Shown: positions 1 to 8,764, counted from the first letter of the stretch. The stretch is DNA of 64,000 bases from Shimia sediminis (GCF_003990645.1 NZ_RYZK01000003.1:124001-188000); one strand, 5' to 3'. Notes: a model not told the origin generated them from the letters alone. A program made the numbers and translations.

Positions 1-499
1 ACCAGACCGGGTTTTGCGCCCACGTTAGGGTTGGGGCATAGCCATTTGCCATCGACCACCAGATCAGCGCCTCGTAACCGCTCCAGATCGTGACGCCTGA
101 GGCGATGGCCCAAAAGATATTGTCGCGCAGCTGGTTGCCGAAACTAAAGATACGGCCGTCGCGGGGATAGGGGCGCGGGTCGAATTTGTGCTCGGTGCCT
201 TGCAGGGCATAGCGGTGAAACACCATGTGCAGCCCATGGGCCAGCACCGTGGCCAGGATGCAGTTGCGCAGCCAGATCAGCCCGATCCACAGCCCCGGCG
301 TGGTGGCTTGCTCCAGCGTCGGACTGGCGTAGACGTAGCTGAGACAGGCCAGCGCCACGATGCCAAGGTTGATCGAGAGTGGAAACCAGCTGTCCCAGTA
401 CCAGCGGAAAATCTCGACCGGTTTCCAGGGCCTCTGGAACAGCGGATTCACCCCAAGCGGCAGCTCAGGGGTATAGTTCCACTCTTTGCGATCACTCAA
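1..499 (-). CDS. Sterol desaturase / fatty acid hydroxylase family protein, partial (3' part outside window)
   Basis: This is the N-terminal part (about 166 residues) of a membrane di-iron hydroxylase-family protein, cut by the window edge before its histidine boxes. Reading the minus strand gives M(TTG)-S-D-R-K-E-W-N-Y followed by an open frame to base 1. Segments such as RDNIFW and MANGYAPT match the same places in the gene just upstream (KDNMFW, MANGYAPT), so the two are tandem paralogs. The TTG start at 499-497 overlaps the stop codon of that gene, which implies translational coupling. No in-frame ATG lies nearby. The substrate cannot be told from this fragment. Confidence 0.8.
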   Translation of the reverse strand, partial: MSDRKEWNYTPELPLGVNPLFQRPWKPVEIFRWYWDSWFPLSINLGIVALACLSYVYASPTLEQATTPGLWIGLIWLRNCILATVLAHGLHMVFHRYALQGTEHKFDPRPYPRDGRIFSFGNQLRDNIFWAIASGVTIWSGYEALIWWSMANGYAPTLTWAQNPVW

Positions 500-1491
500 C
501 GGGCATGCATCCGCTTTTTGCGCGCCCGGGTTTCGGTCGTGGCCTCGGTCGATCCGTCATGGAAGGTGCCGAACCAGCGATCCCAGGGCATCTCCTGATT
601 GCCATAGTTGCACTCATAATAGCGGTGATGCAGCTGGTGGTAAAATGTCCCCAGCGCCAGCCGACGCTTGTCGCGGATCAAAAGATCCTCATAGCCGGTG
701 TGGGTCATCGCCGCGCCGGGCCCCTGAAACACCACGTGAAAGAACAGGTGGATCGAATGGCTTGCCACGACCCAATGGATGCAGAGCGAAGACAGGTAGA
801 TAAAATGCTCAACCGGGTGCATCGAGAACCCGGACCACGGCCCGATATTGACGTTGCGATGATGCAGGGCATGCACGCGCTTGTAGAGGAACGGCTGATG
901 CAGCAGCCGGTGCACCCAGTAAAAGTGAAACGCCGACCAGATCGGAATCAGCACCAGCCACAGGACAAACCAGACCGGCGCGCTGGCAAAGGTGATGGTC
1001 GGCGCATAGCCGTTGGCCATCAGCCACATGGTCACCACCTGAAACCCGGTCAGCTGCGCCACGCCGGACCCCAGCGACCAGAACATGTTGTCTTTGACCT
1101 GATCGCTGAAATCCCAGAGCTTGTTGTTCCTGCCCTGATCGCGGTGCTCGAACTTGAGCTTTTTGCCCTGTCCTTTGCGCATGTAAAAGAACCAGTGCAA
1201 GCCGCCGGCCGAGGCCGCGATCAACAGGAAATTCGCCACCCAGACCTGCGCGATCCAACCCGGGGCAAAGCTCTGCGCCACCTCAAGCGAGGGGTAGACA
1301 AACAGCCACAACAGCACGGCGAGGACCACCATCATCACCCGCTCGCTCAGGGTCAGCCAGTTGTGCGCAACCCAGCGCAAAAGATGCGCAGGCCGCGGCG
1401 GCCAGTGAAAGATCGACGGGTCATGCAGGGGCAGTTCGGGGTGGTAATTCCATTCGCGGCTCATGTCCTGCAATGGGGGCAGTTCGCTCAA
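496..1491 (-). CDS. Sterol desaturase / fatty acid hydroxylase family protein
   Basis: Probable integral membrane di-iron oxygenase of the fatty acid hydroxylase superfamily, acting on a lipid or other hydrophobic substrate. With the start used here (331 residues) the three histidine boxes are HRLLH (about 194-198), HALHH (207-211) and HQLHH (295-299), set between hydrophobic segments. I chose TTG at 1491 because a strong AAGGGAGG ribosome-binding site lies 7 bases before it. An ATG at 1464 (MSREWNY) matches the paralog's N-terminus but has a poorly spaced site. The gene follows a class II aldolase by about 43 bases and overlaps the next paralog, so the three genes look like one operon. The family is clear; the substrate is unknown. 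Confidence 0.88.
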   Translation of the reverse strand: MSELPPLQDMSREWNYHPELPLHDPSIFHWPPRPAHLLRWVAHNWLTLSERVMMVVLAVLLWLFVYPSLEVAQSFAPGWIAQVWVANFLLIAASAGGLHWFFYMRKGQGKKLKFEHRDQGRNNKLWDFSDQVKDNMFWSLGSGVAQLTGFQVVTMWLMANGYAPTITFASAPVWFVLWLVLIPIWSAFHFYWVHRLLHQPFLYKRVHALHHRNVNIGPWSGFSMHPVEHFIYLSSLCIHWVVASHSIHLFFHVVFQGPGAAMTHTGYEDLLIRDKRRLALGTFYHQLHHRYYECNYGNQEMPWDRWFGTFHDGSTEATTETRARKKRMHAR

Positions 1492-1534
1492 TTCCAATCC
1501 TCCCTTATGGGACAATAACAGTCTCTATTCCGGC

Positions 1535-2290
1535 TTAACTCGCGTAATTTGACTGTTCGTCGTCAAGGATCGCCTTTAACTCGGCCAGATGGCGCACATC
1601 CTGCTCGGGGTAATCCTCGAGCTCTTGTGCGGTCTTCTCGGCAATCTCGTCGCTCAGCACGCGCAAGGGCTGGCCGGTTTGCAGCGCACGGATATAGGTC
1701 TCGGCGGCGCGCTCGAAATAATAGAGCCGGTTAAAGGTCTCGGCGACGGTATCGCCGATCACCATGACACCGTGATTGCCCATGATCATGGTCTTGACCT
1801 TGGGGTCGGTCAGCATGGCGGCGCACCGCTTGCCTTCGGATTCAAACGCCAGCCCGCCAAACTCTTCGTCGATGACGTGTCGATTGTAAAAGGTCGCGGT
1901 GTTCTGATCGATCGGCGGCATGCGGCTGTCCGCGAGGCTGGCCAGAACCGTGGCGTGGATCGAATGCACATGCATGGCGCAACGCGCATGGCCACAATAG
2001 CGGTGAATGCTGCCATGCAGACCCCAGGCGGTCGGATCGGGTGCACCGGGTTTGCTTAGAACGTCCGGGTCGTTGGCGTCCAGCAACAACAGATCGCTCG
2101 CCTTGATCCGGCTGAAATGCACCTGGTTGGGGTTCATCAGGAACTTGGTGCCGTCGTCATTCACCGACAGCGAAAAGTGGTTGGCAACGCCTTCATGCAG
2201 GTTCAGCCGGGCGGTCCAGCGAAAGGCCGCGGCCATGTCCACACGTTCCTGCCAGTAATCGAGGTTGGGGCGAAGGTCTGTCACGCTCAT
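1535..2290 (-). CDS. Class II aldolase/adducin family protein
   Basis: A 251-residue cytosolic protein of the class II aldolase/adducin fold, which binds zinc and cleaves or epimerises sugar-phosphate-like substrates, or decarboxylates in some members. The metal ligands are visible: HVHSIH at 107-112 and GNHG at 171-174, plus the N-terminal NHFS segment. It is the first gene of an operon with two sterol-desaturase-family genes and is transcribed away from a LysR gene, the likely regulator. Members of this family in proteobacteria are often annotated only as 'class II aldolase', and I cannot name the substrate. Its pairing with membrane hydroxylases suggests catabolism or modification of a hydroxylated compound, which is inference. 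Confidence 0.85.
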   Translation of the reverse strand: MSVTDLRPNLDYWQERVDMAAAFRWTARLNLHEGVANHFSLSVNDDGTKFLMNPNQVHFSRIKASDLLLLDANDPDVLSKPGAPDPTAWGLHGSIHRYCGHARCAMHVHSIHATVLASLADSRMPPIDQNTATFYNRHVIDEEFGGLAFESEGKRCAAMLTDPKVKTMIMGNHGVMVIGDTVAETFNRLYYFERAAETYIRALQTGQPLRVLSDEIAEKTAQELEDYPEQDVRHLAELKAILDDEQSNYAS

Positions 2291-2366
2291 CAGGGATATC
2301 TCCTTGTTCTGTTCATGACTTGCCGTGGCCCGCGCGGCTTTACCAACGAAAAAAACGCGGCTATCT

Positions 2367-2383
2367 CATAAGTCAAACTAATG
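2367..2383. promoter_or_regulatory. Candidate LysR-type box between aldolase operon and LysR gene
   Basis: The divergent intergenic region contains CATAA-N7-TAATG, an imperfect inverted repeat that fits the loose T-N11-A pattern of LysR sites. It lies just upstream of the LysR start codon. The position is right for control of the divergent aldolase operon and for autoregulation, but such short motifs occur by chance. Confidence 0.3.
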
Positions 2384-2391
2384 TGTGGATT

Positions 2392-3279
2392 ATGCAAATG
2401 CAGAATACCCTGCCGCCGCTGAACTGGTTGCGCGCCTTCGAGGCCGCGGCACGGCACCTGTCCTTCACCGATGCCGCCGGTGAACTGCACATGACCCAAA
2501 GCGCCGTCAGCCAGCAAATCAAATCGCTCGAAGGGCATCTGGGCACGCCGCTGTTTCACCGCCGCCCGCGCACGCTCGAGCTGACGCCGACGGGACTCAT
2601 GTACCTGCCCGTGGTGCGCGAGGCCTTTCGCACCCTGACCCGTGGCACCCGCGCGGTGCTGGGACCACAGGAGCAGGTCCTGCAGGTGCAAAGCAACATC
2701 ACCTTTGCCATCCACTGGCTGGCGCCGCGACTGGGCCGGTTTCACGCGCGCCACCCCGAGGTGCAGCTGAGCATTCGCACCGAACTGTGGGAGCCGCGCG
2801 ACATGGCCGAAGGCGCGGACGTGGAAATCCGCTACTCCCTGCGCCCCGCGCAACACCTTGATGCGCGCCTGATCCGGCAGGATCACTACTACCCGGTGAC
2901 AGCGCCGGGCTACGCGGCCCGTCTGACGGACCTCGCAAAGCATCCGCTCTACGACTGCGCCAACCTGATGTGCAACTGGCCCTCCTGGGCCGAAGATCAG
3001 GCGCTGGAGTGGCCGAACCCCCATGTCACCTATTGCACGACCTACTCGGTCAGCATGGCCGTGGCCGCGGCCGGGGGCGGCGTCGCGCTGGCCCATGACA
3101 CCATCGCCGCCGGCCTGATCGCCGAGGGCAAGCTGGTGGCGCCGTTTGAACACCGCGTCGCCATGCAAGAGGCCTATTACCTGATGATCGCCCCCCACGC
3201 GCGCGACATCCCGGCGGCGCGGCTGTTTTCCGACTGGTTGATCGAAGAGATTGCGTTGGAGGATTCTGGTAGCAGGTAG
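2392..3279 (+). CDS. LysR family transcriptional regulator (GcvA-like)
   Basis: A DNA-binding regulator of about 295 residues. The N-terminal winged helix-turn-helix (roughly residues 5-65) carries the typical AFEAAARHLSFTDAA and MTQSAVSQQIKSLE segments, and the rest is the two-lobed effector domain with the GVALAHDTIAAGLI segment seen in GcvA-like members. The frame stays open upstream to 2320, but ATG at 2392 (with another at 2398) puts the helix-turn-helix at the usual distance from the N-terminus. Transcribed divergently from the class II aldolase/sterol desaturase operon, it is the natural candidate for its regulator. The effector is unknown. Confidence 0.9.
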   Translation: MQMQNTLPPLNWLRAFEAAARHLSFTDAAGELHMTQSAVSQQIKSLEGHLGTPLFHRRPRTLELTPTGLMYLPVVREAFRTLTRGTRAVLGPQEQVLQVQSNITFAIHWLAPRLGRFHARHPEVQLSIRTELWEPRDMAEGADVEIRYSLRPAQHLDARLIRQDHYYPVTAPGYAARLTDLAKHPLYDCANLMCNWPSWAEDQALEWPNPHVTYCTTYSVSMAVAAAGGGVALAHDTIAAGLIAEGKLVAPFEHRVAMQEAYYLMIAPHARDIPAARLFSDWLIEEIALEDSGSR

Positions 3280-3351
3280 CTCTCCCGCCTCGATCACATC
3301 GCTGGCGCGATGCGCCCTCGTTGGGCGTGGCTCAGCAGAGCTGAGCCTATT

Positions 3352-3413
3352 GAGGGGCCTTGCCCCTCTGGGCCGATGGCCCATTCACCCCAGGATACTT
3401 TTGGCCAAAAGAA
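3352..3413 (+). repeat. Dispersed 3'-end element, copy 1
   Basis: Two GC-rich hairpins (GGGGC..GCCCC then GGGCC..GGCCC) are followed by ATTCACCCC and the core GGATACTTTTGGCCAAAAG. The same architecture recurs at 3525-3583 (minus), 18109-18164, 32783-32820 and 35580-35643, always behind the 3' end of a gene and in that gene's orientation. Here it follows the LysR gene. The hairpins and T-rich core suggest a transcription-termination or mRNA-end role. Confidence 0.75.
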
Positions 3414-3524
3414 CCCCAGGGGTTCTCCCCAGCCGCTGGGCCGGGGAGCTTCTCCTGGCGCGGCCATCGGCGTCCCCGCCTGTACCGCCGCACGAGTAAA
3501 CAGCAGTGTGGTTAAGAAACCCTT

Positions 3525-3583
3525 GCTTCTTTTGGCCAAAAATATCCCGGGGGAGTCGCCATGGGCGACGGGGGCTGGCCCCC
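3525..3583 (-). repeat. Dispersed 3'-end element, copy 2
   Basis: Read on the minus strand it shows GGGGGCCAGCCCCC, then a hairpin GTCGCC..GGCGAC, then a CCCGGGATATTTTTGGCC core ending in AAAAGAAG. It starts 2 bases after the stop codon of the minus-strand VOC gene and so faces the opposite way to copy 1, again following its own upstream gene. Confidence 0.75.
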
Positions 3584-3585
3584 TG

Positions 3586-4005
3586 TTACAGCGGACGCGA
3601 GGCCACCCAGGCATAGCCGTTTAGACACATCAGATAGGCTTCGCGCAACCCGTGAGGTTTGTCGGCGGCTGCGGCCAACACATGCATGCCTGCGGCCTCG
3701 CCGCGCTGCACCGCGTCATCCGGGTCGGTGTCATAGAGGTGGATTTCCACGCCTGCGCCACGCACGCCGGACTCGGGCAGCAGGCCCAACAGGGGGTGGG
3801 AATGATAGGTGCCATCCGCATGGATCTGAAACACCTGATCGCCATAGGTCACGATGGCGAAATCCGGGGTCACCTGATGGGATGTCATGTCAAAAACAGT
3901 CTCTAACATGGCACAAAGAGCCGGAACGTCCCGCACCAGAAGGTTCAGCCCGATGCCGCGTAACGAGGCGCCGAACTCCGCCGCTTTGACAGTTTCAAAA
4001 TCCAT
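3586..4005 (-). CDS. VOC (glyoxalase/bleomycin resistance) superfamily protein
   Basis: A 139-residue protein with the beta-alpha-beta-beta-beta pattern of the vicinal oxygen chelate fold. The N-terminal GLNLLVRDVPALCAMLETVF segment resembles the first strand and helix of glyoxalase-like domains, and the later VEIHLYDTDPDDAVQRGEAAG matches the second half. I cannot assign metal ligands or a substrate. The ATG at 4005 has an AAAGGTG site 7 bases upstream. The gene is divergent from adenine deaminase with only about 70 bases between them, so promoters may be shared. A dispersed 3'-end element begins just after its stop. Confidence 0.7.
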   Translation of the reverse strand: MDFETVKAAEFGASLRGIGLNLLVRDVPALCAMLETVFDMTSHQVTPDFAIVTYGDQVFQIHADGTYHSHPLLGLLPESGVRGAGVEIHLYDTDPDDAVQRGEAAGMHVLAAAADKPHGLREAYLMCLNGYAWVASRPL

Positions 4006-4077
4006 CTAAAACACCTTTCGCAAAACCTTCATTCGTCCCGAGCTTGATCCTCGCCCCTGCACATGTCAACGTGCGCT

Positions 4078-5889
4078 ATGGAGCAAACCTCAATCAAAAC
4101 CTGGGCCGAATGTGCCCCCCGTCTCGTCGCCGTGGCCGCCGGTCGCGCGCCTGCAGACACCGTGATCCGCAAGGGCCAATGGGTCAACGTCCACACCCGC
4201 GAAATTCTGCCCCACTCGGATATCGCCATGGCCGAGGGCCGTATTGCCTATGTCGGCCCGGATGCCAGCCATTGCATTGGCGACAATACCGAGATCATCG
4301 AAGCCAACGGGCGTTTCATGATCCCCGGCCTCTGCGATGCCCATATGCATATCGAAAGCGGCATGCTGACCCCGGCCGAATTTGCCCGCGCGGTGATCCC
4401 TCATGGCACCACGTCGATGTTCACCGATCCGCATGAGATCGCCAATGTGCTGGGCCTTGATGGCGTGCGCATGATGCATGACGAGGCGCTGATGCAGCCG
4501 GTCAACATCTTTACCCAGATGCCGTCCTGCGCCCCCTCGGCGCCGGGGCTGGAAACCACGGGGTACGAGATCGGACCCGACGATGTGGCCGAGGCCATGC
4601 AGTGGCCGGGCATCATCGGTCTGGGGGAAATGATGAACTTTCCCGGTGTGGTGAACGGTTCGCAACAGATGCTGGCCGAGATCGCCGCCACGCAGAATGC
4701 CGGGAAAACCGTGGGTGGGCATTACGCCAGCCCCGACCTTGGCCCCGCGTTCCACGCCTATGCGGCGGGTGGCCCGGCGGATGACCACGAAGGCACCTGC
4801 GAGGCGGATGCCATCGCCCGCGTGCGGCAGGGCATGCGCTCGATGATGCGGCTGGGCAGTGCCTGGTATGACGTCGAAACCCAGATCACCGCCGTGACGG
4901 AAAAGGGGCTTGATCCGCGCAGTTTCATCCTCTGCACCGACGATTGCCATTCCGGCACGCTGGTGCATGAAGGCCATATGAACCGTGTGGTGCGCCATGC
5001 CATTGCCTGCGGCTGTGACCCGGTGATTGCCTTGCAAATGGCGACGATCAACACCGCGACACACTTTGGACTGGAGCGTGAACTGGGCTCGATTGCACCC
5101 GGACGGCGCGCGGATGTGATCCTGACCAGTGACCTGACCGATCTGCCCATTGAACATGTCATTGCGCGGGGTCGGACCGTGGCCCGCGACGGCCAGATCA
5201 CCATCGACTGCCCGCATTACAACTGGCCCGACACTGCCCGTAACACCGTGCATCTGGGTAAGACCCTGACCGCCAAAGATTTCGAGATTCCCGCCCCGGC
5301 AGGTGCCACCGAGGTCATCGCCAACGTCATTGGTGTGGTCGAAAATCAGGCCCCGACCAAGGCGCTGCAGGAACGCATCCCGGTGCGAGGAGGGCTCGCA
5401 GAGACCGAGGAGCTTGCGCAAGACATCTGCCAGATCGCGCTGGTCGAGCGTCACCGCGCCACAGGCGATGTGACCAACGGGTTTGTCTCCGGCTTTGGCT
5501 ACACTGGCAACATGGCCATGGCGTCGACCGTGGCCCATGACAGCCACCACATGATCGTGGTCGGCACCAGCCGCGCCGACATGGCGCTGGCGGCGAACCG
5601 GCTGGGCGAGGTGGGCGGTGGTGTCACCGTCTTCAAGGACGGGCAAGAGATTGCCATGGTCGAACTGCCCATTGCCGGCCTCATGTCCGACAGCCCGGCG
5701 CAAGAGGTCGCGGCACGGGCGCAAAAGATGGTCGAGGCGATGGAGGCCTGTGGCTGCACGCTCAACAACGCCTATATGCAGCATTCGCTCTTGGCCCTCG
5801 TGGTCATCCCCGAGCTGCGCATTTCCGATCTCGGCATCGTCGATGTCAGAACCTTTGAACGCATCGACCTTTTGGAGCCCGCTGAATGA
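4078..5889 (+). CDS. ade: Adenine deaminase
   Basis: Converts adenine to hypoxanthine and ammonia in purine salvage. The protein (about 603 residues) has the amidohydrolase fold: the metal-binding DAHMHIES motif near residues 87-94, HGTTSMFTDPHEIANVLG downstream, HYASPDL and the CTDDCHSGTLVHEGH segment, followed by the C-terminal domain typical of Ade enzymes. I prefer ATG at 4078 (MEQTSIK); an upstream ATG at 4063 adds five residues and neither has a clear ribosome-binding site. The stop overlaps the start of the AMP nucleosidase gene (ATGA). Together the pair turns AMP into adenine and then hypoxanthine. Confidence 0.93.
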   Translation: MEQTSIKTWAECAPRLVAVAAGRAPADTVIRKGQWVNVHTREILPHSDIAMAEGRIAYVGPDASHCIGDNTEIIEANGRFMIPGLCDAHMHIESGMLTPAEFARAVIPHGTTSMFTDPHEIANVLGLDGVRMMHDEALMQPVNIFTQMPSCAPSAPGLETTGYEIGPDDVAEAMQWPGIIGLGEMMNFPGVVNGSQQMLAEIAATQNAGKTVGGHYASPDLGPAFHAYAAGGPADDHEGTCEADAIARVRQGMRSMMRLGSAWYDVETQITAVTEKGLDPRSFILCTDDCHSGTLVHEGHMNRVVRHAIACGCDPVIALQMATINTATHFGLERELGSIAPGRRADVILTSDLTDLPIEHVIARGRTVARDGQITIDCPHYNWPDTARNTVHLGKTLTAKDFEIPAPAGATEVIANVIGVVENQAPTKALQERIPVRGGLAETEELAQDICQIALVERHRATGDVTNGFVSGFGYTGNMAMASTVAHDSHHMIVVGTSRADMALAANRLGEVGGGVTVFKDGQEIAMVELPIAGLMSDSPAQEVAARAQKMVEAMEACGCTLNNAYMQHSLLALVVIPELRISDLGIVDVRTFERIDLLEPAE

Positions 5890-7364
5890 CCCCGCAAAAA
5901 GACGCCCGCGTCGTCACCCCGACACTGCCCGCGCCCGAGGCCTTTACCGACCCAAAGGCCGCCGTCGACCGGCTGGAACAGCTTTACCAGGCCGCGACCA
6001 CCTTTTTGTGTGACAAGTTTCGCCTTGTGCTGGAAAGCGGACCCAAGGAAAAACGCTTTCGCGCCTTTTACCCCGAGATCCGCATCACCACGACCAGCTT
6101 TGCCCAGGTCGACTCGCGCCTCAGCTTTGGGCATGTGGCCGAGCCGGGAACCCATGTGGCCACGATCACCCGGCCCGACCTGTTTCGCAGCTATCTCGAG
6201 CAACAGATCGACCTGTTGGTCTGTAACCACAATGCGCCCGTCATCATCGGCCCTTCGACCACGCCGATCCCGGTACATTTCGCCGTTTCGGGGGAAACCA
6301 ACCTGACCGTGCCACAAGAGGGCGCCACCGCCTTCACCCTGCGCGACGTGTTTGACGTGCCGGTTCTGTCGACCACCAATGACGATATCGTCAACGGCAC
6401 CTTTGTCTCCGAGGATGGCAGCGCGCCGCTTGCGCCCTTTACGGCGCAGCGCGTGGACTATTCGCTGGCCCGGCTCAGCCATTATACGGCCACGGATGCC
6501 GAGCATTTTCAGAACCACGTGCTGTTCACCAACTACCAATTCTATGTCTCGGAATTCGAAGCCTTTGCGCGCGAGCAGCTAAATGATCCCACCAGCGGCT
6601 ACACCGCCTTTGTCAGCACCGGCAATGTCGAGATCACCGACGGTGACACGCTGATCCCACAGGTGCCGAAACAACCGCAGATGCCGACCTATCACCTGAA
6701 GCGCGCCGATGGCTCGGGCATTACGCTGGTGAATATCGGCGTCGGCCCTTCGAACGCCAAAACCGCCACCGACCACATCGCCGTGTTGCGGCCCCATGCA
6801 TGGGTCATGGTCGGGCACTGTGCGGGCCTCAGAAACTCGCAGTCACTGGGGGATTTTGTCCTCGCCCACGCTTACCTGCGCGAAGATCACGTGCTGGATG
6901 ACGACCTGCCCGTCTGGGTGCCGATCCCGGCGCTCGCCGAGGTGCAGATTGCGCTGGAACAGGCGGTGGCCTCGGTGACTGACCTCAAGGGCTATGACCT
7001 CAAGCGTGTGATGCGCACCGGCACCGTCGCCACCATCGACAACCGCAACTGGGAACTGCGGGATCAGTCCGGGCCGGTCCAGCGTCTGTCACAATCGCGC
7101 GCCATCGCACTGGATATGGAAAGCGCGACGATCGCGGCCAACGGATTTCGGTTCCGGGTGCCCTATGGCACGCTGCTCTGTGTCTCGGACAAACCGCTGC
7201 ACGGCGAATTGAAACTGCCCGGCATGGCCTCGGATTTCTATCAGACCCAGGTGGCCCGTCACCTGATGATCGGCATCCGCGCGATGGAGGCCCTGCGCGA
7301 TATGCCGCTGGAACGCCTGCATTCCCGGAAACTGCGCAGCTTTGACGAAACCGCGTTCCTGTAG
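5886..7364 (+). CDS. amn: AMP nucleosidase
   Basis: Hydrolyses AMP to adenine and ribose 5-phosphate in the cytosol. The 492-residue length is typical. The N-terminal AMP nucleosidase domain (FRLVLESGPKEKRFRAFYPE) is followed by the nucleoside-phosphorylase-like core with VGPSNAKTATDHIAVLRPH, VMVGHCAGLRNSQ and the DMESATIAANG substrate-binding segment. It overlaps ade by four bases, so the two are translationally coupled, and its product adenine is the substrate of the preceding enzyme. Expected outcome: AMP drain under high adenylate, or phosphate and nitrogen recovery. Confidence 0.93.
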   Translation: MTPQKDARVVTPTLPAPEAFTDPKAAVDRLEQLYQAATTFLCDKFRLVLESGPKEKRFRAFYPEIRITTTSFAQVDSRLSFGHVAEPGTHVATITRPDLFRSYLEQQIDLLVCNHNAPVIIGPSTTPIPVHFAVSGETNLTVPQEGATAFTLRDVFDVPVLSTTNDDIVNGTFVSEDGSAPLAPFTAQRVDYSLARLSHYTATDAEHFQNHVLFTNYQFYVSEFEAFAREQLNDPTSGYTAFVSTGNVEITDGDTLIPQVPKQPQMPTYHLKRADGSGITLVNIGVGPSNAKTATDHIAVLRPHAWVMVGHCAGLRNSQSLGDFVLAHAYLREDHVLDDDLPVWVPIPALAEVQIALEQAVASVTDLKGYDLKRVMRTGTVATIDNRNWELRDQSGPVQRLSQSRAIALDMESATIAANGFRFRVPYGTLLCVSDKPLHGELKLPGMASDFYQTQVARHLMIGIRAMEALRDMPLERLHSRKLRSFDETAFL

Positions 7365-7644
7365 CGCATATTCCGGGTGTTTTGCCTTGCCCCCTGACTC
7401 GGAAACGCCCATAAAAACTTGGCGGTTCCGGGTGCAGCACCAACACCAGCGGTCCCAAGACTAGGCCAAAACGTGCTGGTTTCCCCGAGGTCAGTCAGCG
7501 GATTTGACCCATTTGGTCAAAAAATCGGTGGAAATCCGCAAAAAAAGGGGTTTTCGCAACCACTATTCGTTGTGTTCACACACCATATCCCGTTAAATGC
7601 CCGACACGAGGCCCTACAAATCGGGCAGACTAAGGAGACCTATA

Positions 7645-7932
7645 ATGGCAAAACCGATGACCAAGACCCAACTCGTCGCCGCACTGGCCGATGACATGGG
7701 CACCGACAAGAAATCCGCTGCTGCCGCATTGGAAGCCGTTTGCGCCCTGATCACCCGCGAAGTTTCGGGTGGCGGTGCAGTGACCCTGCCCGGCGTTGGC
7801 AAGATCTACTGCCGCGAGCGCCCCGAGCGCATGGTTCGCAACCCGGCCACCGGTGAGCAGATCAAGAAAGAAGCCGACAAAGTGGTCAAAATGACCATCG
7901 CCAAAGCGCTGAAAGACAGCGTCAACGGCTAA
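7645..7932 (+). CDS. HU family DNA-binding protein
   Basis: A 95-residue nucleoid-associated protein that bends DNA as a dimer. It shows the HU/IHF fold: N-terminal helices (KTQLVAALADDMGTDKKSAAAALEAV), then VTLPGVGKIYCRERPERM and the DNA-contacting arm RNPATGEQIKK, ending in the C-terminal helix. Two features differ from classical HupB: the cysteine in KIYCRER and the GGGAVTLPG turn. ATG at 7645 is preceded by AAGGAG with 6-base spacing; the frame extends upstream but without a better start. It is monocistronic, with a strong intrinsic terminator 22 bases after the stop. The roughly 280 bases upstream hold no other gene and probably its promoter. Confidence 0.9.
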   Translation: MAKPMTKTQLVAALADDMGTDKKSAAAALEAVCALITREVSGGGAVTLPGVGKIYCRERPERMVRNPATGEQIKKEADKVVKMTIAKALKDSVNG

Positions 7933-7954
7933 GCTTTCGCTTACTGAATTACGG

Positions 7955-7986
7955 AAAGGGTCGCCTTGGGGCGACCCTTTTTGTTT
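7955..7986 (+). terminator. Intrinsic terminator of the HU gene
   Basis: AAAGGGTCGCC - TTGG - GGCGACCCTTT followed by a T-rich run: an 11-base-pair perfect stem with a 4-base loop directly after the HU stop codon. Confidence 0.9.
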
Positions 7987-8017
7987 GGGGGATTTGGGCG
8001 CCGTGAAAGCGGGATGC

Positions 8018-8704
8018 TTACCCAGCCGCCTGACGCTCGGTCCATTCCCGCAAAGCGACTGGGTCTTTGATCCGAACGGCGCGCAATTCGCTTTGCACCC
8101 CCACCGGTTTCAAACGAGCAAAGGCGCGCGACAGACTTTCCGGTTTGATCCCCAGCAATCCGGCCAGGACCACTTTGCCAAATGGCAGGGCGACGCTGCC
8201 ACCACCACCATTTTGTTCAGTCAGGTCCAGCAGGTATTCACCCAGCCGACGGGTGGCGGTCTTGACCTTCAGGCTTTCGATCTGGCTGGTCATATTGTCC
8301 AGGTGTCCCTGGGCGGCGGTCATAACGGCAGTGGCAAGTTCGGCACGGGCGTTTTTACACGAGCAGATATCCGACAGATCCAGCATCAGGACCTCACAAT
8401 CCGAAATCACCTCGGCACCGTTGGCCGCGACGCCCCCCGTCATGGCGGGCACCTCGTCAAAGCTTTCGCCCCGGCCCAAGGTTGACAGAACCGCTTCGTG
8501 ACCGTTTTCGCTGACCCGGTACACTTTGACCCAGCCCCGGACGACGATCTTCAACGTGCCTGCCTGCTCGCCTTGGATGGACAGTGTCTCGCCACTGGAC
8601 AGGGTGCGTGTTCGCGCCCGCCCCAGCAGACACTCGCGCACCTGAGGAGACAGCGCACGCAGCAATGCGCTTGCGTCAACGAGATGTGTCAGAGAGCTGG
8701 CCAT
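8018..8704 (-). CDS. Crp/Fnr family transcriptional regulator
   Basis: A 228-residue regulator with an N-terminal cyclic-nucleotide-binding-like beta barrel (about 20-120, including GETLSIQGEQAGTLKIVVRGWVKVYR) and a C-terminal winged helix-turn-helix (about 160-215, GLLGIKPESLSRAFARLK). There is no N-terminal four-cysteine Fe-S cluster, so it is not a classical oxygen-sensing FNR; it more resembles the DNR/NnrR-like group that senses nitric oxide or heme. A near-perfect FNR-type box lies about 60 bases upstream of its start, so it is likely controlled by itself or by an FNR paralog. No denitrification genes lie nearby. Confidence 0.85.
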   Translation of the reverse strand: MASSLTHLVDASALLRALSPQVRECLLGRARTRTLSSGETLSIQGEQAGTLKIVVRGWVKVYRVSENGHEAVLSTLGRGESFDEVPAMTGGVAANGAEVISDCEVLMLDLSDICSCKNARAELATAVMTAAQGHLDNMTSQIESLKVKTATRRLGEYLLDLTEQNGGGGSVALPFGKVVLAGLLGIKPESLSRAFARLKPVGVQSELRAVRIKDPVALREWTERQAAG

Positions 8705-8764
8705 TGCGGGCGATTTTCCTTCAAGTGTGAACTAAAACACTACGCAAGTGTGGTGAATTGCGAC

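Larger units (their letters stand above)
3280..3585. other. Gene-free region filled by convergent 3'-end elements
   Basis: This stretch separates the LysR gene and a VOC gene that converge on it. It contains no convincing gene; the frames crossing it have no ribosome-binding sites. It holds two copies of the dispersed 3'-end element described separately (3352-3413 plus, 3525-3583 minus), several GC-rich hairpins such as GCTCAGCAGAGCTGAGC around 3331-3347, and between the two copies a GC-rich stretch in which I see nothing else. Confidence 0.6.
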
